Source: DASWZN01 sp036404435 (GTDB taxonomy: Bacteria; Acidobacteriota; Terriglobia; Bryobacterales; Bryobacteraceae). From it: a stretch of DNA of 64,000 bases. The notes under the pieces were generated by a model. It was not told where the DNA came from and searched no databases. It saw only the letters and a list, made by a program, of their open reading frames with translations. This document shows positions 25,660-34,907 of the stretch, in pieces (positions within the stretch are counted from its first letter, which is position 1; every line of letters starts with the position of its first letter). The DNA lies in contig DASWZN010000018.1 of NCBI GenBank assembly GCA_036404435.1, positions 72,179 to 136,178 on the forward strand. Reading direction: 5' to 3'. The translations under genes and the position numbers were made by a program.

Positions 25660-26873
25660 CGCGCCGGCCTCATTCTCACCCGGTAGTCCTGGAGCAGCAC
25701 GAAGAGGCTGGCGGCGATCAGCGCCAGCAAGCCGCCAACCAGAACGAACAGCGTCCGCGGCGGCCAGCTCTTCCTGTCCGGCGCCACCGCACTGTCGACC
25801 ACCTGGACCAGCGGCGCTTCCCTGGCTTCGTCGATGCGGGCGGACTCGTACTGCTTTGCCAGCAGCTCGAAGAGCGTCTCTTGATACTTGAAATCGCGCA
25901 TCTTGCGCAGGTACTCGAGCTCGGTCTCCGGGATCTTGCGCGCGGGCACGACCAGCTCTTCGCCGCTGCCCGCTTCGAGCTTCTGCAACTGCTGGTGCAG
26001 CCCCGCCAGCGTGGTCTCCATGACCTGAACCTGGGGATTGTCTCCGGTGGCGTACATGCGCATGCCCTGCAACTGAACTTCACGCGCCGCGATCTCCGCA
26101 CGAAGCGAGGCGATGGAGCGCATGAGCGCTTCGGACTGGCCCGAGGGGAACACCAGGCCGCTTGACTGCTGCATCTTCTTCATGGCGATTTCGGCATCCG
26201 CCAGCGAGTTTCTCTCCTCAGCCAACTGTTGCTCGAAGAAAAGCCGGCGCTGTGCGGCGGAGGTGAGTGCCAGGCGCGAATTCCGGTTGTGTAGCTCGTC
26301 CACGTAGGCGTTGGCGATTTGAGCGGCGCGGGTGCGGTCGCGATCCTCGATGCGGATCCGGATGAGCAGGTCCTTGCCGGTCTCAATGCTGCTATGGCGC
26401 TCCAAAGCCTTGCGCGTGCCGATCAGGCTTTTTGACCCATAGACCTGCTGGAGCCGGAACCTGGCGATGAGCGCATCGGCGATGGTGCGGCTCTTCAGAA
26501 TGCCGATGTACAGTTCCGCTGGGTTTCTCAAGAGCCCTCCGGCAAGGCCCGAGCCGAGCCCGCCCAATCCGGCCAGACCGGCAGGCGATCCCATCATCAA
26601 GAGCTGGGAGGACTGATCGGACTGAGGCGGCAGGATCACCGCTTCGGCGGTGTAGCTCGCCGGGATGAGGAGCGCGACGGCGGCGGAAGCAGCCATGGCC
26701 GCCAGCGTGGCGCCCGCAAGCAGGCCCTTGCGGCGGCCGAGCACGGCGGCGATGTCCAGCAGGGAAACCTCAGGCTCGGCGGAAGCGGCGCTGGTGTGCA
26801 TCGCCCCCGTCGAGCCTGCCGTCTCCCCCCGAGCGGTCACTGCTCCCAGCCCGTTTGATCCTTGGGATGCCAT
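25656..26873 (-). CDS. Polysaccharide co-polymerase (Wzz domain, no kinase)
   Basis: 405-residue chain-length determinant. It has an N-terminal membrane helix (LLAGATLAAMAASAAVALLI, about 50-70), a Wzz domain with long periplasmic coiled coils (the AEERNSLADAEIAMKKMQQS region) and a C-terminal helix (LFVLVGGLLALIAASLFVLL). Unlike the co-polymerase of the first locus there is no Walker motif and no tyrosine tail. The ATG at 26873 has AGGCGAA upstream and lies 5 nt after the exporter stop. A longer in-frame extension on the same strand is the antisense or out-of-frame overlap of the exporter gene and is not used. Confidence 0.9.
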   Translation of the reverse strand: MASQGSNGLGAVTARGETAGSTGAMHTSAASAEPEVSLLDIAAVLGRRKGLLAGATLAAMAASAAVALLIPASYTAEAVILPPQSDQSSQLLMMGSPAGLAGLGGLGSGLAGGLLRNPAELYIGILKSRTIADALIARFRLQQVYGSKSLIGTRKALERHSSIETGKDLLIRIRIEDRDRTRAAQIANAYVDELHNRNSRLALTSAAQRRLFFEQQLAEERNSLADAEIAMKKMQQSSGLVFPSGQSEALMRSIASLRAEIAAREVQLQGMRMYATGDNPQVQVMETTLAGLHQQLQKLEAGSGEELVVPARKIPETELEYLRKMRDFKYQETLFELLAKQYESARIDEAREAPLVQVVDSAVAPDRKSWPPRTLFVLVGGLLALIAASLFVLLQDYRVRMRPAR

Positions 26874-26878
26874 TTCGC

Positions 26879-29356
26879 CTACTTCAAGATGCTGATCGCT
26901 GCTGCGCCCAAACCGAACTGGGCGAACACCTGCGACCAATCCTTGAGCCCCTTGAGGACGGTCGTCTTGTTGATTTGTTCCGGAACGACGATCGTGTCGC
27001 CCGGATTCAAGCGCAAGCCTTCGAAGCGCTGCGCCAGCGGGCCGTTCCACCACGCCTTGCTGACCACGGAACCGTCCGCACGGATGAGAAACGCGTGGCG
27101 CGCGTCGCCGGTGCGCGTGGCGCCGCCGGACTCCCGCAGGTAGTCGCCGAGCCGCTTGTCCGGCTCATACAGAAAGGACAAGCCGTTGTACACGCTGCCC
27201 ACGACGTTCACGAAGGACGGCCGGCTGGGGACGGTGAAGACGTCGCCGTCCTCCAAGACAAGATCGGGCAAGGCCTCAGGGCCCGGAAGCCTGGGATCGA
27301 GGTCGAGGACGATGCGGCCGGTGGCGCGCACCTCACGCAGCTTCTGGACGAGCTCGCGTTGCTCGGCGACCTGGCTCGTGGCCGCGGCGGCCTCTTCCGG
27401 CGAGAGCACCGAGCCGCGCAAATTCGCCGCCGAGGAGGCTGCTTCCCGCTCGAACGAATTCGCGAAATCGCCCAGCCGCTGCTGCTGCTCGAAGCGGCTC
27501 GATTCGCGCAGGAACTCGGAGCCGAATAGATAAGCCTGGGGCGTGAGTCCACCGGCGCGTGCGACGAGATGGTGCAGGTTTTCGCCGGGCTCGACGCTAT
27601 AGACGCCCGGCGACACGAACTCGCCCTCCAGGCGGACGTATCGCGTCTGCATGCTCTGCGGCACGCGAACATCGGCAGTGGAGAAGATGGTGACAACGTC
27701 GCCCGGCTGGAGCGGCAGATTCTCGGATTCGTCGCCTTCGAGGACCGCTTTGTCGAGCCGGAACGGAATCAGGCTGGTGCGGAGGTCCTTGGGATCGCGG
27801 CGCTCGATCACCGCGTAACTCCAGTTCACCTCCAGGGGATTCCGTTCCACGCGATTCCTGGCGGTGCCATTTGCCGCTCCGGCGTTCGCCGCGCCAATCG
27901 AGCCCGGCGCATTCGTTTTGGAGCCGGTTCTCGGTTCGGACGGCATTGCAGCGGCCGGGACGTCCGTCCTCCTGGCTTCGAAAATAGGCCGGGGCTGGCC
28001 GCGGGCGGTGCCATCCGTAGCGGCGAGGCCGTCGGAGGAGGCCAGCATCACGTTGTCCTCGGGCTGCCGATCGGGCGGCGCCAGCCGGTTGCGAGTGCGC
28101 CAGTAATCGCGCGTCAGGAGGGCCAGGCGGTCGGGGATCAGATCGCGGATTCTCATGCCCGGCCGCCAGGGCATGCGGATGGGGTCGGCCACATTGCCGC
28201 GGAGAGTCACGGCATTCTCGAAGCGGGGAACGATGGCCAGCACGGAGATCAGGTCGCCGTTCTGGAGCCTGGTGGCCGAGTCCAGCGGCACCTGCATCAC
28301 CCGGCGCGACGAATCGTCGATGCGTTCGATGGTGGCTTCGCGCCGGGCCGCGACGGGAGTCAATCCGCCCGCAAGTTCGAGTGCGTGGGCCAGCGTGCTG
28401 CCCGGCTTGAGCTCGTAGATGGCGGGTGTGTTCACGCTGCCGGTTACGGCTACCTGCGGGCCCACGGGCGGGATGTAGATCACGTCGCCGGAGAGGAGGT
28501 GCACATCCTTGGACTTGTCACCGTCGAGGAGCAGATCGTACAGGTCGAATTCGGTGACCACCTTATCGAGCCGCGTGAGGCGAATGCTGCGCATGGAGCC
28601 GCGGGAATCGGGACCGCCGGAAGCGAATACGGCGTTCACCAGGGTGCTCAAGGCGCTGATGGTGTACGCGCCGGGCCGCCGCGCGTGGCCGACGACCAGC
28701 ACCTGTATGGAGCGCAACTGCCCCATGTTCACGCTGAGATCGAAGTTGTGAAACACGCGGCCGATGGCGGTCTTCAGATAGTCGTGGATCTGGCCGAACT
28801 TCAGGCCTGCGACGTTCAGCTCGCCGACCTGCGGAACGTAGATCGCGCCGGAACGGTCCACCACCGGCGACACGCTGAGGTCGATCTGTCCCCAGGCGCG
28901 AATCATCAACCGGTCGCCTGGGCCGAGCGCGTAATCGGGAGTCACGGGAACGCGGTCGGCCGGAGCGAAGGTGCTGGGAACGTCCTGAAACAGGCTCTGC
29001 CCGAAGATCGGAAGGACATGCCCGATGGACTGCTCGACGAACTTCTGGAATTCGGTTGGCTCTTCGGGAGCGAGCGGCCGGCGCGGGGCCGGCGCGGGCT
29101 GATCGGCCGGTCTACGGCGGTCGAGCGTTTCGGTCTGGAAAGGCGCGGCGCTTTGATCGCGAATGACCGGAATGCGAGGAGCGGACACGTCTTGCCGGTT
29201 GGACTGGCCGAGAGAGCGGGATGCGGCGTCACAGCGCGGGTCGTCGATGTTCTCCGGTGCGCTGCAGTCCGGCATAGTTTGCTGTTGCTGGCCGCGCGAG
29301 ACCGCGGCCCCGAGCAAGAATCCCAGAAGCGTGATCGCAGGCAGGCGCATCCTCAT
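26879..29356 (-). CDS. Large SLBB-domain polysaccharide export protein
   Basis: 825-residue periplasmic/outer-membrane exporter. Signal peptide about 1-23 (MRMRLPAITLLGFLLGAAVS). Poly_export domain around YALGPGDRLMIRAWGQID, then several SLBB repeats visible as VLVVGHARRPGAYTIS, VAVTGSVNTPAIYELKPG, VTLRGNVADPIRMPWRPG, VRLEGEFVSPGVYSVEPG and VNVVGSVYNGLSFLYEPD. That is at least five, against two in the Wza-like protein of the first locus. A low-complexity Pro/Arg and Ala/Gly-rich stretch interrupts the middle. ATG 29356 overlaps the GT4 stop (ATGA). It probably forms the translocation channel for the second polysaccharide. Confidence 0.92.
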   Translation of the reverse strand: MRMRLPAITLLGFLLGAAVSRGQQQQTMPDCSAPENIDDPRCDAASRSLGQSNRQDVSAPRIPVIRDQSAAPFQTETLDRRRPADQPAPAPRRPLAPEEPTEFQKFVEQSIGHVLPIFGQSLFQDVPSTFAPADRVPVTPDYALGPGDRLMIRAWGQIDLSVSPVVDRSGAIYVPQVGELNVAGLKFGQIHDYLKTAIGRVFHNFDLSVNMGQLRSIQVLVVGHARRPGAYTISALSTLVNAVFASGGPDSRGSMRSIRLTRLDKVVTEFDLYDLLLDGDKSKDVHLLSGDVIYIPPVGPQVAVTGSVNTPAIYELKPGSTLAHALELAGGLTPVAARREATIERIDDSSRRVMQVPLDSATRLQNGDLISVLAIVPRFENAVTLRGNVADPIRMPWRPGMRIRDLIPDRLALLTRDYWRTRNRLAPPDRQPEDNVMLASSDGLAATDGTARGQPRPIFEARRTDVPAAAMPSEPRTGSKTNAPGSIGAANAGAANGTARNRVERNPLEVNWSYAVIERRDPKDLRTSLIPFRLDKAVLEGDESENLPLQPGDVVTIFSTADVRVPQSMQTRYVRLEGEFVSPGVYSVEPGENLHHLVARAGGLTPQAYLFGSEFLRESSRFEQQQRLGDFANSFEREAASSAANLRGSVLSPEEAAAATSQVAEQRELVQKLREVRATGRIVLDLDPRLPGPEALPDLVLEDGDVFTVPSRPSFVNVVGSVYNGLSFLYEPDKRLGDYLRESGGATRTGDARHAFLIRADGSVVSKAWWNGPLAQRFEGLRLNPGDTIVVPEQINKTTVLKGLKDWSQVFAQFGLGAAAISILK

Positions 29357-30486
29357 CCTCCGACTCCGGTCCTTGCGCGGGGAATAACGTACGGCAGACG
29401 GGGAGCGCTCGCCGCGAGGCCCAGCATTTCCCCCATACGGCGTTGAAACCGCGACTCGGAAAAGCGGGACGCCCAAGTCTGCAAGGCGAGCCTGTGAAAG
29501 GATGCCTCAGTCCGTTCAAAGGCGCCTACCGCCTGATCGAGCGGCGCCTCCCCGGGTTCCTGATAAAAGACCCCTGCCGCCGGTTGGAGTGGAACCGCCT
29601 CCAGAACGCCTCCGCGGCCGAGCGCAATCACGGCCTTCCCGCTGGCCATGGCCTCCACGGCGACCATGCCGAAATCCTCCTCGCCGGGCATCAGAAGGGC
29701 GCGGCAGCGGGCATAAAGATCGCGCAGCTCGCCCGCGCCGACCCGGCCGCAAAACTCCACATTCGGTTTCGCCAGGTGCTTGAGACGCCGGTACTCCGGG
29801 CCCAGCCCGACGATCTTCAGGCGTCTGCCAGTCCGCGAGAACGAGCGCACTGCGTCTGCCACGCGCTTATAGGCGACCAACTCGGATACCAGCAAGTAAT
29901 AGTCGTCCGGCGGCCGCCACGAGAACGTCTCCACGGGTACCGGAGGATGAATGACTTCCGCCGGCCGGCGGTAGGCGCGCCAGATCCGCCGTTGGACATT
30001 GATGCTGTTGGCGACGAATTCGTCGACGCGGGCCGCGGTGGCGTGGTCCCACACACGGAGCGGCGCGGCAAACGCTCCAAGTGCAATCTTCTTCCAGAGC
30101 GAGGGTGTCCAGTCGTGCAGATAGGCCGGGTAAAGATCCCATAAGTACCGCATGGGTGAGTGGCAGTAACATACGTGCCGCGTGTTCGACCCGGTGAGAA
30201 CCCCCTTGGCTGGCCCGGACTCGCTGCTGATCACCAGATCGTATCCCCGCAGGTCCAGCGATTCGAGCGCAAAGGGAGCTAGCGGCAGGAGGTCCCGGTA
30301 CCAGCGCCGAAGCGGGTTGAGGAAGGACGCGGTGACCGAACGCGAACGGATCAGAGGCGAGACCGCGCTCGGATCGTAGAACAACGTGAACAGGTCCGCG
30401 TCCGGCAGAAGGCGGCACAACGCCTCCACGACGCGCTCGCCGCCGCGCATGTTCAGCAGCCAGTAGTGTACGATCGCCGCGCGCAT
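29353..30486 (-). CDS. Glycosyltransferase family 4
   Basis: 377 residues. It begins MRAAIVHYWLLNMRGGERV, the signature of a GT4 subgroup common in exopolysaccharide loci, with CYCHSPMRYLWDLYPAYL, YYLLVSELVAYKRVADAV and EEDFGMVAVEAMASGKAVIA (EX7E) in the donor domain. It is the first gene of the minus-strand segment running exporter, co-polymerase, flippase, polymerase. The 204-bp region ahead of it is shared with the divergent HPrK-like gene. Confidence 0.93.
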   Translation of the reverse strand: MRAAIVHYWLLNMRGGERVVEALCRLLPDADLFTLFYDPSAVSPLIRSRSVTASFLNPLRRWYRDLLPLAPFALESLDLRGYDLVISSESGPAKGVLTGSNTRHVCYCHSPMRYLWDLYPAYLHDWTPSLWKKIALGAFAAPLRVWDHATAARVDEFVANSINVQRRIWRAYRRPAEVIHPPVPVETFSWRPPDDYYLLVSELVAYKRVADAVRSFSRTGRRLKIVGLGPEYRRLKHLAKPNVEFCGRVGAGELRDLYARCRALLMPGEEDFGMVAVEAMASGKAVIALGRGGVLEAVPLQPAAGVFYQEPGEAPLDQAVGAFERTEASFHRLALQTWASRFSESRFQRRMGEMLGLAASAPRLPYVIPRARTGVGG

Positions 30487-30626
30487 GAGCTAAGTGGGCC
30501 CCTCTTGCCCCATTCAATCGCCAGTGTACAGCCTGCCGCGTCGAATGTTGTCTTATGTGACTGCAAAATCACAGAAGTTTTACAAGTTCGGCGTGGCGGC
30601 AGTGCGCGGCGACGCGCGCCGCGGCG

Positions 30627-30643
30627 TTTTACCAGTTTTTTAC
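30627..30643 (+). promoter_or_regulatory. TTTTAC-N5-TTTTAC direct repeat (site 2)
   Basis: Two TTTTAC halves separated by CAGTT, 47 nt upstream of the HPrK-like ATG and in the same orientation as that gene. One extra TTTTAC half lies at 30578-30583. It is in the divergent region between a GT4 gene and the HPrK-like operon, so it could serve either. See the matching sites at 18006 and 39187. Confidence 0.5.
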
Positions 30644-30690
30644 ACTCTCTCAATTACTCCACCGGGAAGCGCCGGATATTCTCAATCGTG

Positions 30691-31689
30691 ATGAGTGTTT
30701 CCCAGTCGGGCTCGCACGTTTCATCCGCGTGCGACCCCTTGCTTGCATCCATGCATCTGCACCATTTTGGGGAGTTCTACCCCTACGGCTTTCCGGCCGT
30801 GATCCGGTCGAACTCCCCTCTTGTTATCTCCGCGGCCCGCGAAAACTGGGGCGCCGTTGCAAAACGGTTCGGCGAAGTACCGGTTGAGGTCCGCTGCATG
30901 GTGGCCGAGAGCGGGGCCACGGAGTGCCCGCCGACGCCTGTATGGCGCGCACAAGGCCACCTCCTGACCGCCATCGCCGATCGGGAGAACTACTTCTGCT
31001 GCGACCTTCAGCGCGGCTTTGGATTTGCCTGGGTAACCCCGGCGACCGTGGCGGACGGCGGCTATTTTCGATACTCCGTCCTCGAAGGGATCGCCACCAC
31101 CCTGATCGAGACCCTGTACCTCGCCTCCGTCCATGCCGCGTGCCTGGTGCTGGACGGACATGGGGTGCTGCTGGCCGGAGACTCGGGCGCGGGTAAGTCG
31201 TCGCTGGCATACGCCTGTGCGCGCCGGGGCTGGACTTACTGCTCCGATGACGGCAGTTCGCTCGTGCGCCGCGGGAGCGGGCGCACAGTGATTGGAAATC
31301 CGTCCCTTTTTCGATTTCGCTCCACGGCGGGCGAGCTGTTCCCCGAATTCCGGGGAATGAAAGACCACCGGCGCGGCAACGGCAAGCCGACGATTGAAGT
31401 CAGCACCTCGTCGCTGCCTACAATCCGCACTACACCCGAAGCGTCCGTCGACTATCTCGTGTTTCTGGACCGTAGCGCCGGCGGCGACGCTCGACTGCAT
31501 CGGATTCCGGCAGCGGAAGCCCTGAAGCGGCTGTACTTCTGCCCTTGGCCCACGGAGCTGCCTTCCACTGGGGAGCAGCGCGCGGCCGTCGAGCGCCTGG
31601 CAGGGGCGCCGGCGTATGAGCTTCACTATCGCGACCTGGACAGCGCGGTAGATGTTTTAAGCAAACTCGTTCGCGGAGGACTGCAATGA
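30691..31689 (+). CDS. HPr kinase-like P-loop protein
   Basis: About 332 residues. The C-terminal half has the HPrK/P fold signature: Walker A GDSGAGKSS (163-171) in VLLAGDSGAGKSSLAYACAR, then WTYCSDDGSSLV, the conserved acidic segment after the P-loop. The N-terminal 130 residues are a beta-rich domain found in HprK-related kinases of polysaccharide and peptide-modification loci; HPr itself is not nearby. A role in phosphorylating a cell-surface product or a partner protein is inference. The ATG at 30691 is chosen (GTG one codon earlier); no good ribosome site. It overlaps the next gene by 4 nt (ATGA), so it is coupled to the TonB receptor. Confidence 0.8.
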   Translation: MSVSQSGSHVSSACDPLLASMHLHHFGEFYPYGFPAVIRSNSPLVISAARENWGAVAKRFGEVPVEVRCMVAESGATECPPTPVWRAQGHLLTAIADRENYFCCDLQRGFGFAWVTPATVADGGYFRYSVLEGIATTLIETLYLASVHAACLVLDGHGVLLAGDSGAGKSSLAYACARRGWTYCSDDGSSLVRRGSGRTVIGNPSLFRFRSTAGELFPEFRGMKDHRRGNGKPTIEVSTSSLPTIRTTPEASVDYLVFLDRSAGGDARLHRIPAAEALKRLYFCPWPTELPSTGEQRAAVERLAGAPAYELHYRDLDSAVDVLSKLVRGGLQ

Positions 31690-34600
31690 AGACGCTGAGT
31701 CATGCACTGTTGATGGGGGCGCTCTCCGTTTCAATCGCTTTGGGGCAGGCTGCTTCGGGGTCGGTCGCGGGGCAGGTCAAGGACGAATCGGGCGCCGCGC
31801 TGGCGGATGCCCGCGTAGTGGCGCAGCAGGAGAACACCGGGTTCACGCGAAGCGCCGTATCGGACCAATTCGGCGTCTATCGGATCGACCAGTTGGCACC
31901 CGGGACTTACTCGTTGGAAGTTCGGCGCGACGGCTTTCGCACCGCGGTAGCCTCGCACGTAACCATCGAGGTCCAGCAACAAGCTAAGCTCGACTTCAGC
32001 CTGAAGGTCGGAGGCGCGCACGATTCGGTCGAGGTCCAGGCGAACGTGTCTCCCCTCCAGACCGAGGACAGCGCCATCGGCTATCGCATCGATGCGGACA
32101 CGCTGACGCAACTGCCGCTCGATGAGCGCAACGTGAGCGCTCTGGTGACTCTGGGCCCGGGCGCGATCCCGCGGCAGCTCGGCGGTTTCACCCACGACGT
32201 CGATAACGACATACAGCAAGGCACGCGCGGCTCCGTGGCGCTGAATCCGCCTATCAATGGCGCCCGGCCCTCCATGAACTCCTTCCTTCTGGACGGCGCC
32301 TACGACACGGACCGCAACGCCTTCGCGATCGTGATCCAGCCGCCCATGGAGGCCGTCCAGGAATTCCGCATCCAGTCCTCGCTGGCGCCGGCTCCGTTCG
32401 CGCAATCCGGCGGCGGCGTGATGGATGTCATCACCAAATCGGGAGGCCATGAGTTTCATGGCGGTCTGTTCGAGTACTTCCAAAACGGAATCACGGACGC
32501 GCTGAACTATTTCGACGATCCCACTCTGTCCCGGCCCACCGTCCGGGAGAACCAGTACGGCGGCTCCCTGGGTGGCCGGCTGCCGGTCCCTTCCACGTTC
32601 TTCTTCGTGACCTACGAGGGATTGCGCAGCGACCAGGCGACGCCTTCTCTGCAACTGGTGCCCGGGGCCGCCGTGCGCGGCGGCGACTTCTCCCAGGGGA
32701 ACCTCATCCACGACCCGCTCAGCGCACCCACCCAGGCCGCCAGGACTCCTTTCCCGGGTAACGTCATTCCAGCGTATCGGATCGATCCCATCGCGAAGGC
32801 TTATCTGGCCCAGTTCGAGCCGCTGCCCAACCGGCCCAATAACCCCTCGAGTAACTATGTGGACGGCACGCCGAGCACCAGCAATCACGATGAGCTCTCC
32901 GCCAGGATCGACCACCAGTTCGCGAACGGCGGTCTGCTGTTCGGCCGGTACACCCTCAACGACGAGGGAGGAGGGATCGGCGGGAACTTCCCGCTGCGGC
33001 CCACCGACGAGCAGCTTCGCGCCCAGCAGGTTGTGCTGGGCCACACGATCGGCGGAGCTTCGTGGAGCAACGAACTGCGGCTGTCATTCTTGCGCTTGCG
33101 GCTGCTCGATGTCCCGATCAATGCGGGGAACCAGAACATAGCGGCGCAACTGGGCATCTCCAATCCGCCCATGGATCCCTCGGCCTTCGGCCTGCCGTAT
33201 TTCTTCCTCACCGACTACTCCACGGTAACCGACGATCCCACCTTGCCGCAGACCCAGCGCGACAACACCTGGGACTCCTCCGACACGGTGTCCCTGGTCC
33301 GCGGGCGCCACACCTATAAGTTCGGGGTCGATTGGATCCATTTCCAGTTGAATTATCGCCAGAGCAATAACATCCGCGGCGAGTACGATTACACTGGCGG
33401 ATTCACGGGCAACGGCGGTTCCAACACGGGCGACGCCTTGGCGGATTTCCTCCTAGGCTACCCCGCCCAAACCGAGCGCACCGTCGGCAACTCTCAGGCG
33501 TATCTGCGGAACAACACCTTTTCCGGCTTTGTAGGACAGGACTGGCAAGCCAGCAGGGACCTCACCGTGACCATGGGCGTGCGGTACGAATACACCTCGC
33601 CGTTTACAGATGTCGGCGGAAACTTGTGGAACCTCGACTATTCGACGCTGCCCCAGCCGCCGACGCTGGTGAACGTCTCTCGCGCCTACGATCCGAACTA
33701 CCTCGACTTCGCTCCGCGCGCGGGGATCGCCTGGCGTCTGCCCGGATTCCTTTCCACTCATGGCGACACCGTCTTTCGCGCCGGCTACGGCATCTACTTC
33801 AGCCCCGAGATGGCCGTGGAGAGCTACGACTTGACACTAAACCGGCTGGTCAACCAAATGAACACCGCCGATGCCACCGCATTGCCCGTGCTGACTACGG
33901 CGAACGGGTTTCCCGTCACTTCGAGCACCGGCTTCCCCACTTACTTCGGGCTGGACAACCATCTGCCGACCCCTTACGTGCAGCAATGGAATGCGGGTTT
34001 CCAGCGGGAGCTGTCCGGCGCGGTTGTTTTCGAGGCCTCCTATGTGGGCAGCAAAGGCACGGACTTGGGGATGTTCCGCCGCTTCAACACCGCGCTGCAG
34101 ACCGAGACCGGAGCGGATCTGAATCCACGGCCGGGAGTCCTGCAGTTGCTGCGGACCTGGCCCACGCTGGGTCCAATCGACCAGGTGCAGCACATTGGCA
34201 ACTCCTCGTACAATTCGCTCCAGCTCAAGGCGGAGAAGCGCTTCGCCAAGTCGCTCAGCTTTCTGGCCAGCTTCGTGTGGTCCAAGTCCATCGACGATGA
34301 AGACGCCATAGTCCCGAGCTTGTTTGCAAACGCGGGCCCGCAGGACGAACGCAACCTGCGCCTGAATCGGGGCCTGTCCTTCTTCAACGTGCCCCGGAGG
34401 TTTAGCGCGGAATTCGTGTACCGGTTGCCGAGTCCCCAGATGCTTCGCCGCCTGACCGGCGGGTGGGAGTTGAGCGGCGTCATCACCCTTCAGGACGGCA
34501 CTCCCCTGGATCCGTTCTACAGCGCGCTCAACATCGCCAATGCCGGAACCATCAGCCGGCCGAACGTCGTTCCCGGCCAGTCGATCAGCCTGCCCGCGAG

Positions 34601-34907
34601 CGAGCGCACCCCCGACCACTGGTTTAACACCGCGGCCTTCAGCCAGCCCGCGCCGTACACGTTCGGCGACGCCGGCCGCGACATCATCCCCGGCCCTGGT
34701 AACGAGGTGATCGACCTCGCGCTGCACAAGCGCTTCCCGCTCGCGGAGCGCCTGGGTCTGGAGCTCCGGGCCGAGGGATTCAACGTGTTCAACCACCCGA
34801 ATTTCGGCATCCCGGATCCGTTCCCGGACAACGGGCCGTTCTTCGGGAAGATCCTGAGCGCCGGTGAGCCCCGGCGCCTGCAATTCGCGGCGCGGCTCGA
34901 TTTCTAA
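31686..34907 (+). CDS. TonB-dependent receptor, Oar-like, with carboxypeptidase-regulatory-like domain
   Basis: 1073-residue outer-membrane receptor. Signal peptide about 1-22, then a carboxypeptidase-regulatory-like (Ig-type) domain (GSVAGQVKDESGAALADARV, about 25-110), a plug-like region with MNSFLLDGAYD and GGGVMDVITKSGGHEFHG, and a long beta-barrel ending in the aromatic RLQFAARLDF. These Oar/TonB receptors are very abundant in Acidobacteria and import large or poorly defined substrates. Start and stop overlap both neighbours (ATGA with the HPrK-like gene, TAATG with the NTase-MFS gene), so it belongs to a three-gene coupled operon inside a polysaccharide locus. The substrate is unknown. 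Confidence 0.93.
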   Translation: MKTLSHALLMGALSVSIALGQAASGSVAGQVKDESGAALADARVVAQQENTGFTRSAVSDQFGVYRIDQLAPGTYSLEVRRDGFRTAVASHVTIEVQQQAKLDFSLKVGGAHDSVEVQANVSPLQTEDSAIGYRIDADTLTQLPLDERNVSALVTLGPGAIPRQLGGFTHDVDNDIQQGTRGSVALNPPINGARPSMNSFLLDGAYDTDRNAFAIVIQPPMEAVQEFRIQSSLAPAPFAQSGGGVMDVITKSGGHEFHGGLFEYFQNGITDALNYFDDPTLSRPTVRENQYGGSLGGRLPVPSTFFFVTYEGLRSDQATPSLQLVPGAAVRGGDFSQGNLIHDPLSAPTQAARTPFPGNVIPAYRIDPIAKAYLAQFEPLPNRPNNPSSNYVDGTPSTSNHDELSARIDHQFANGGLLFGRYTLNDEGGGIGGNFPLRPTDEQLRAQQVVLGHTIGGASWSNELRLSFLRLRLLDVPINAGNQNIAAQLGISNPPMDPSAFGLPYFFLTDYSTVTDDPTLPQTQRDNTWDSSDTVSLVRGRHTYKFGVDWIHFQLNYRQSNNIRGEYDYTGGFTGNGGSNTGDALADFLLGYPAQTERTVGNSQAYLRNNTFSGFVGQDWQASRDLTVTMGVRYEYTSPFTDVGGNLWNLDYSTLPQPPTLVNVSRAYDPNYLDFAPRAGIAWRLPGFLSTHGDTVFRAGYGIYFSPEMAVESYDLTLNRLVNQMNTADATALPVLTTANGFPVTSSTGFPTYFGLDNHLPTPYVQQWNAGFQRELSGAVVFEASYVGSKGTDLGMFRRFNTALQTETGADLNPRPGVLQLLRTWPTLGPIDQVQHIGNSSYNSLQLKAEKRFAKSLSFLASFVWSKSIDDEDAIVPSLFANAGPQDERNLRLNRGLSFFNVPRRFSAEFVYRLPSPQMLRRLTGGWELSGVITLQDGTPLDPFYSALNIANAGTISRPNVVPGQSISLPASERTPDHWFNTAAFSQPAPYTFGDAGRDIIPGPGNEVIDLALHKRFPLAERLGLELRAEGFNVFNHPNFGIPDPFPDNGPFFGKILSAGEPRRLQFAARLDF

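Noticed and set aside
30545..30691. 48-residue ORF ending TGATG at the HPrK-like start, which could look like a RiPP precursor
   Set aside because: No Shine-Dalgarno site, no recognisable leader or core, no cyclase or protease gene nearby, and it contains the TTTTAC direct repeat that recurs in intergenic DNA.
30466..31689. 407-residue version of the HPrK-like protein
   Set aside because: The added 75 N-terminal residues are translated intergenic sequence that includes the direct-repeat motif and has no domain similarity.
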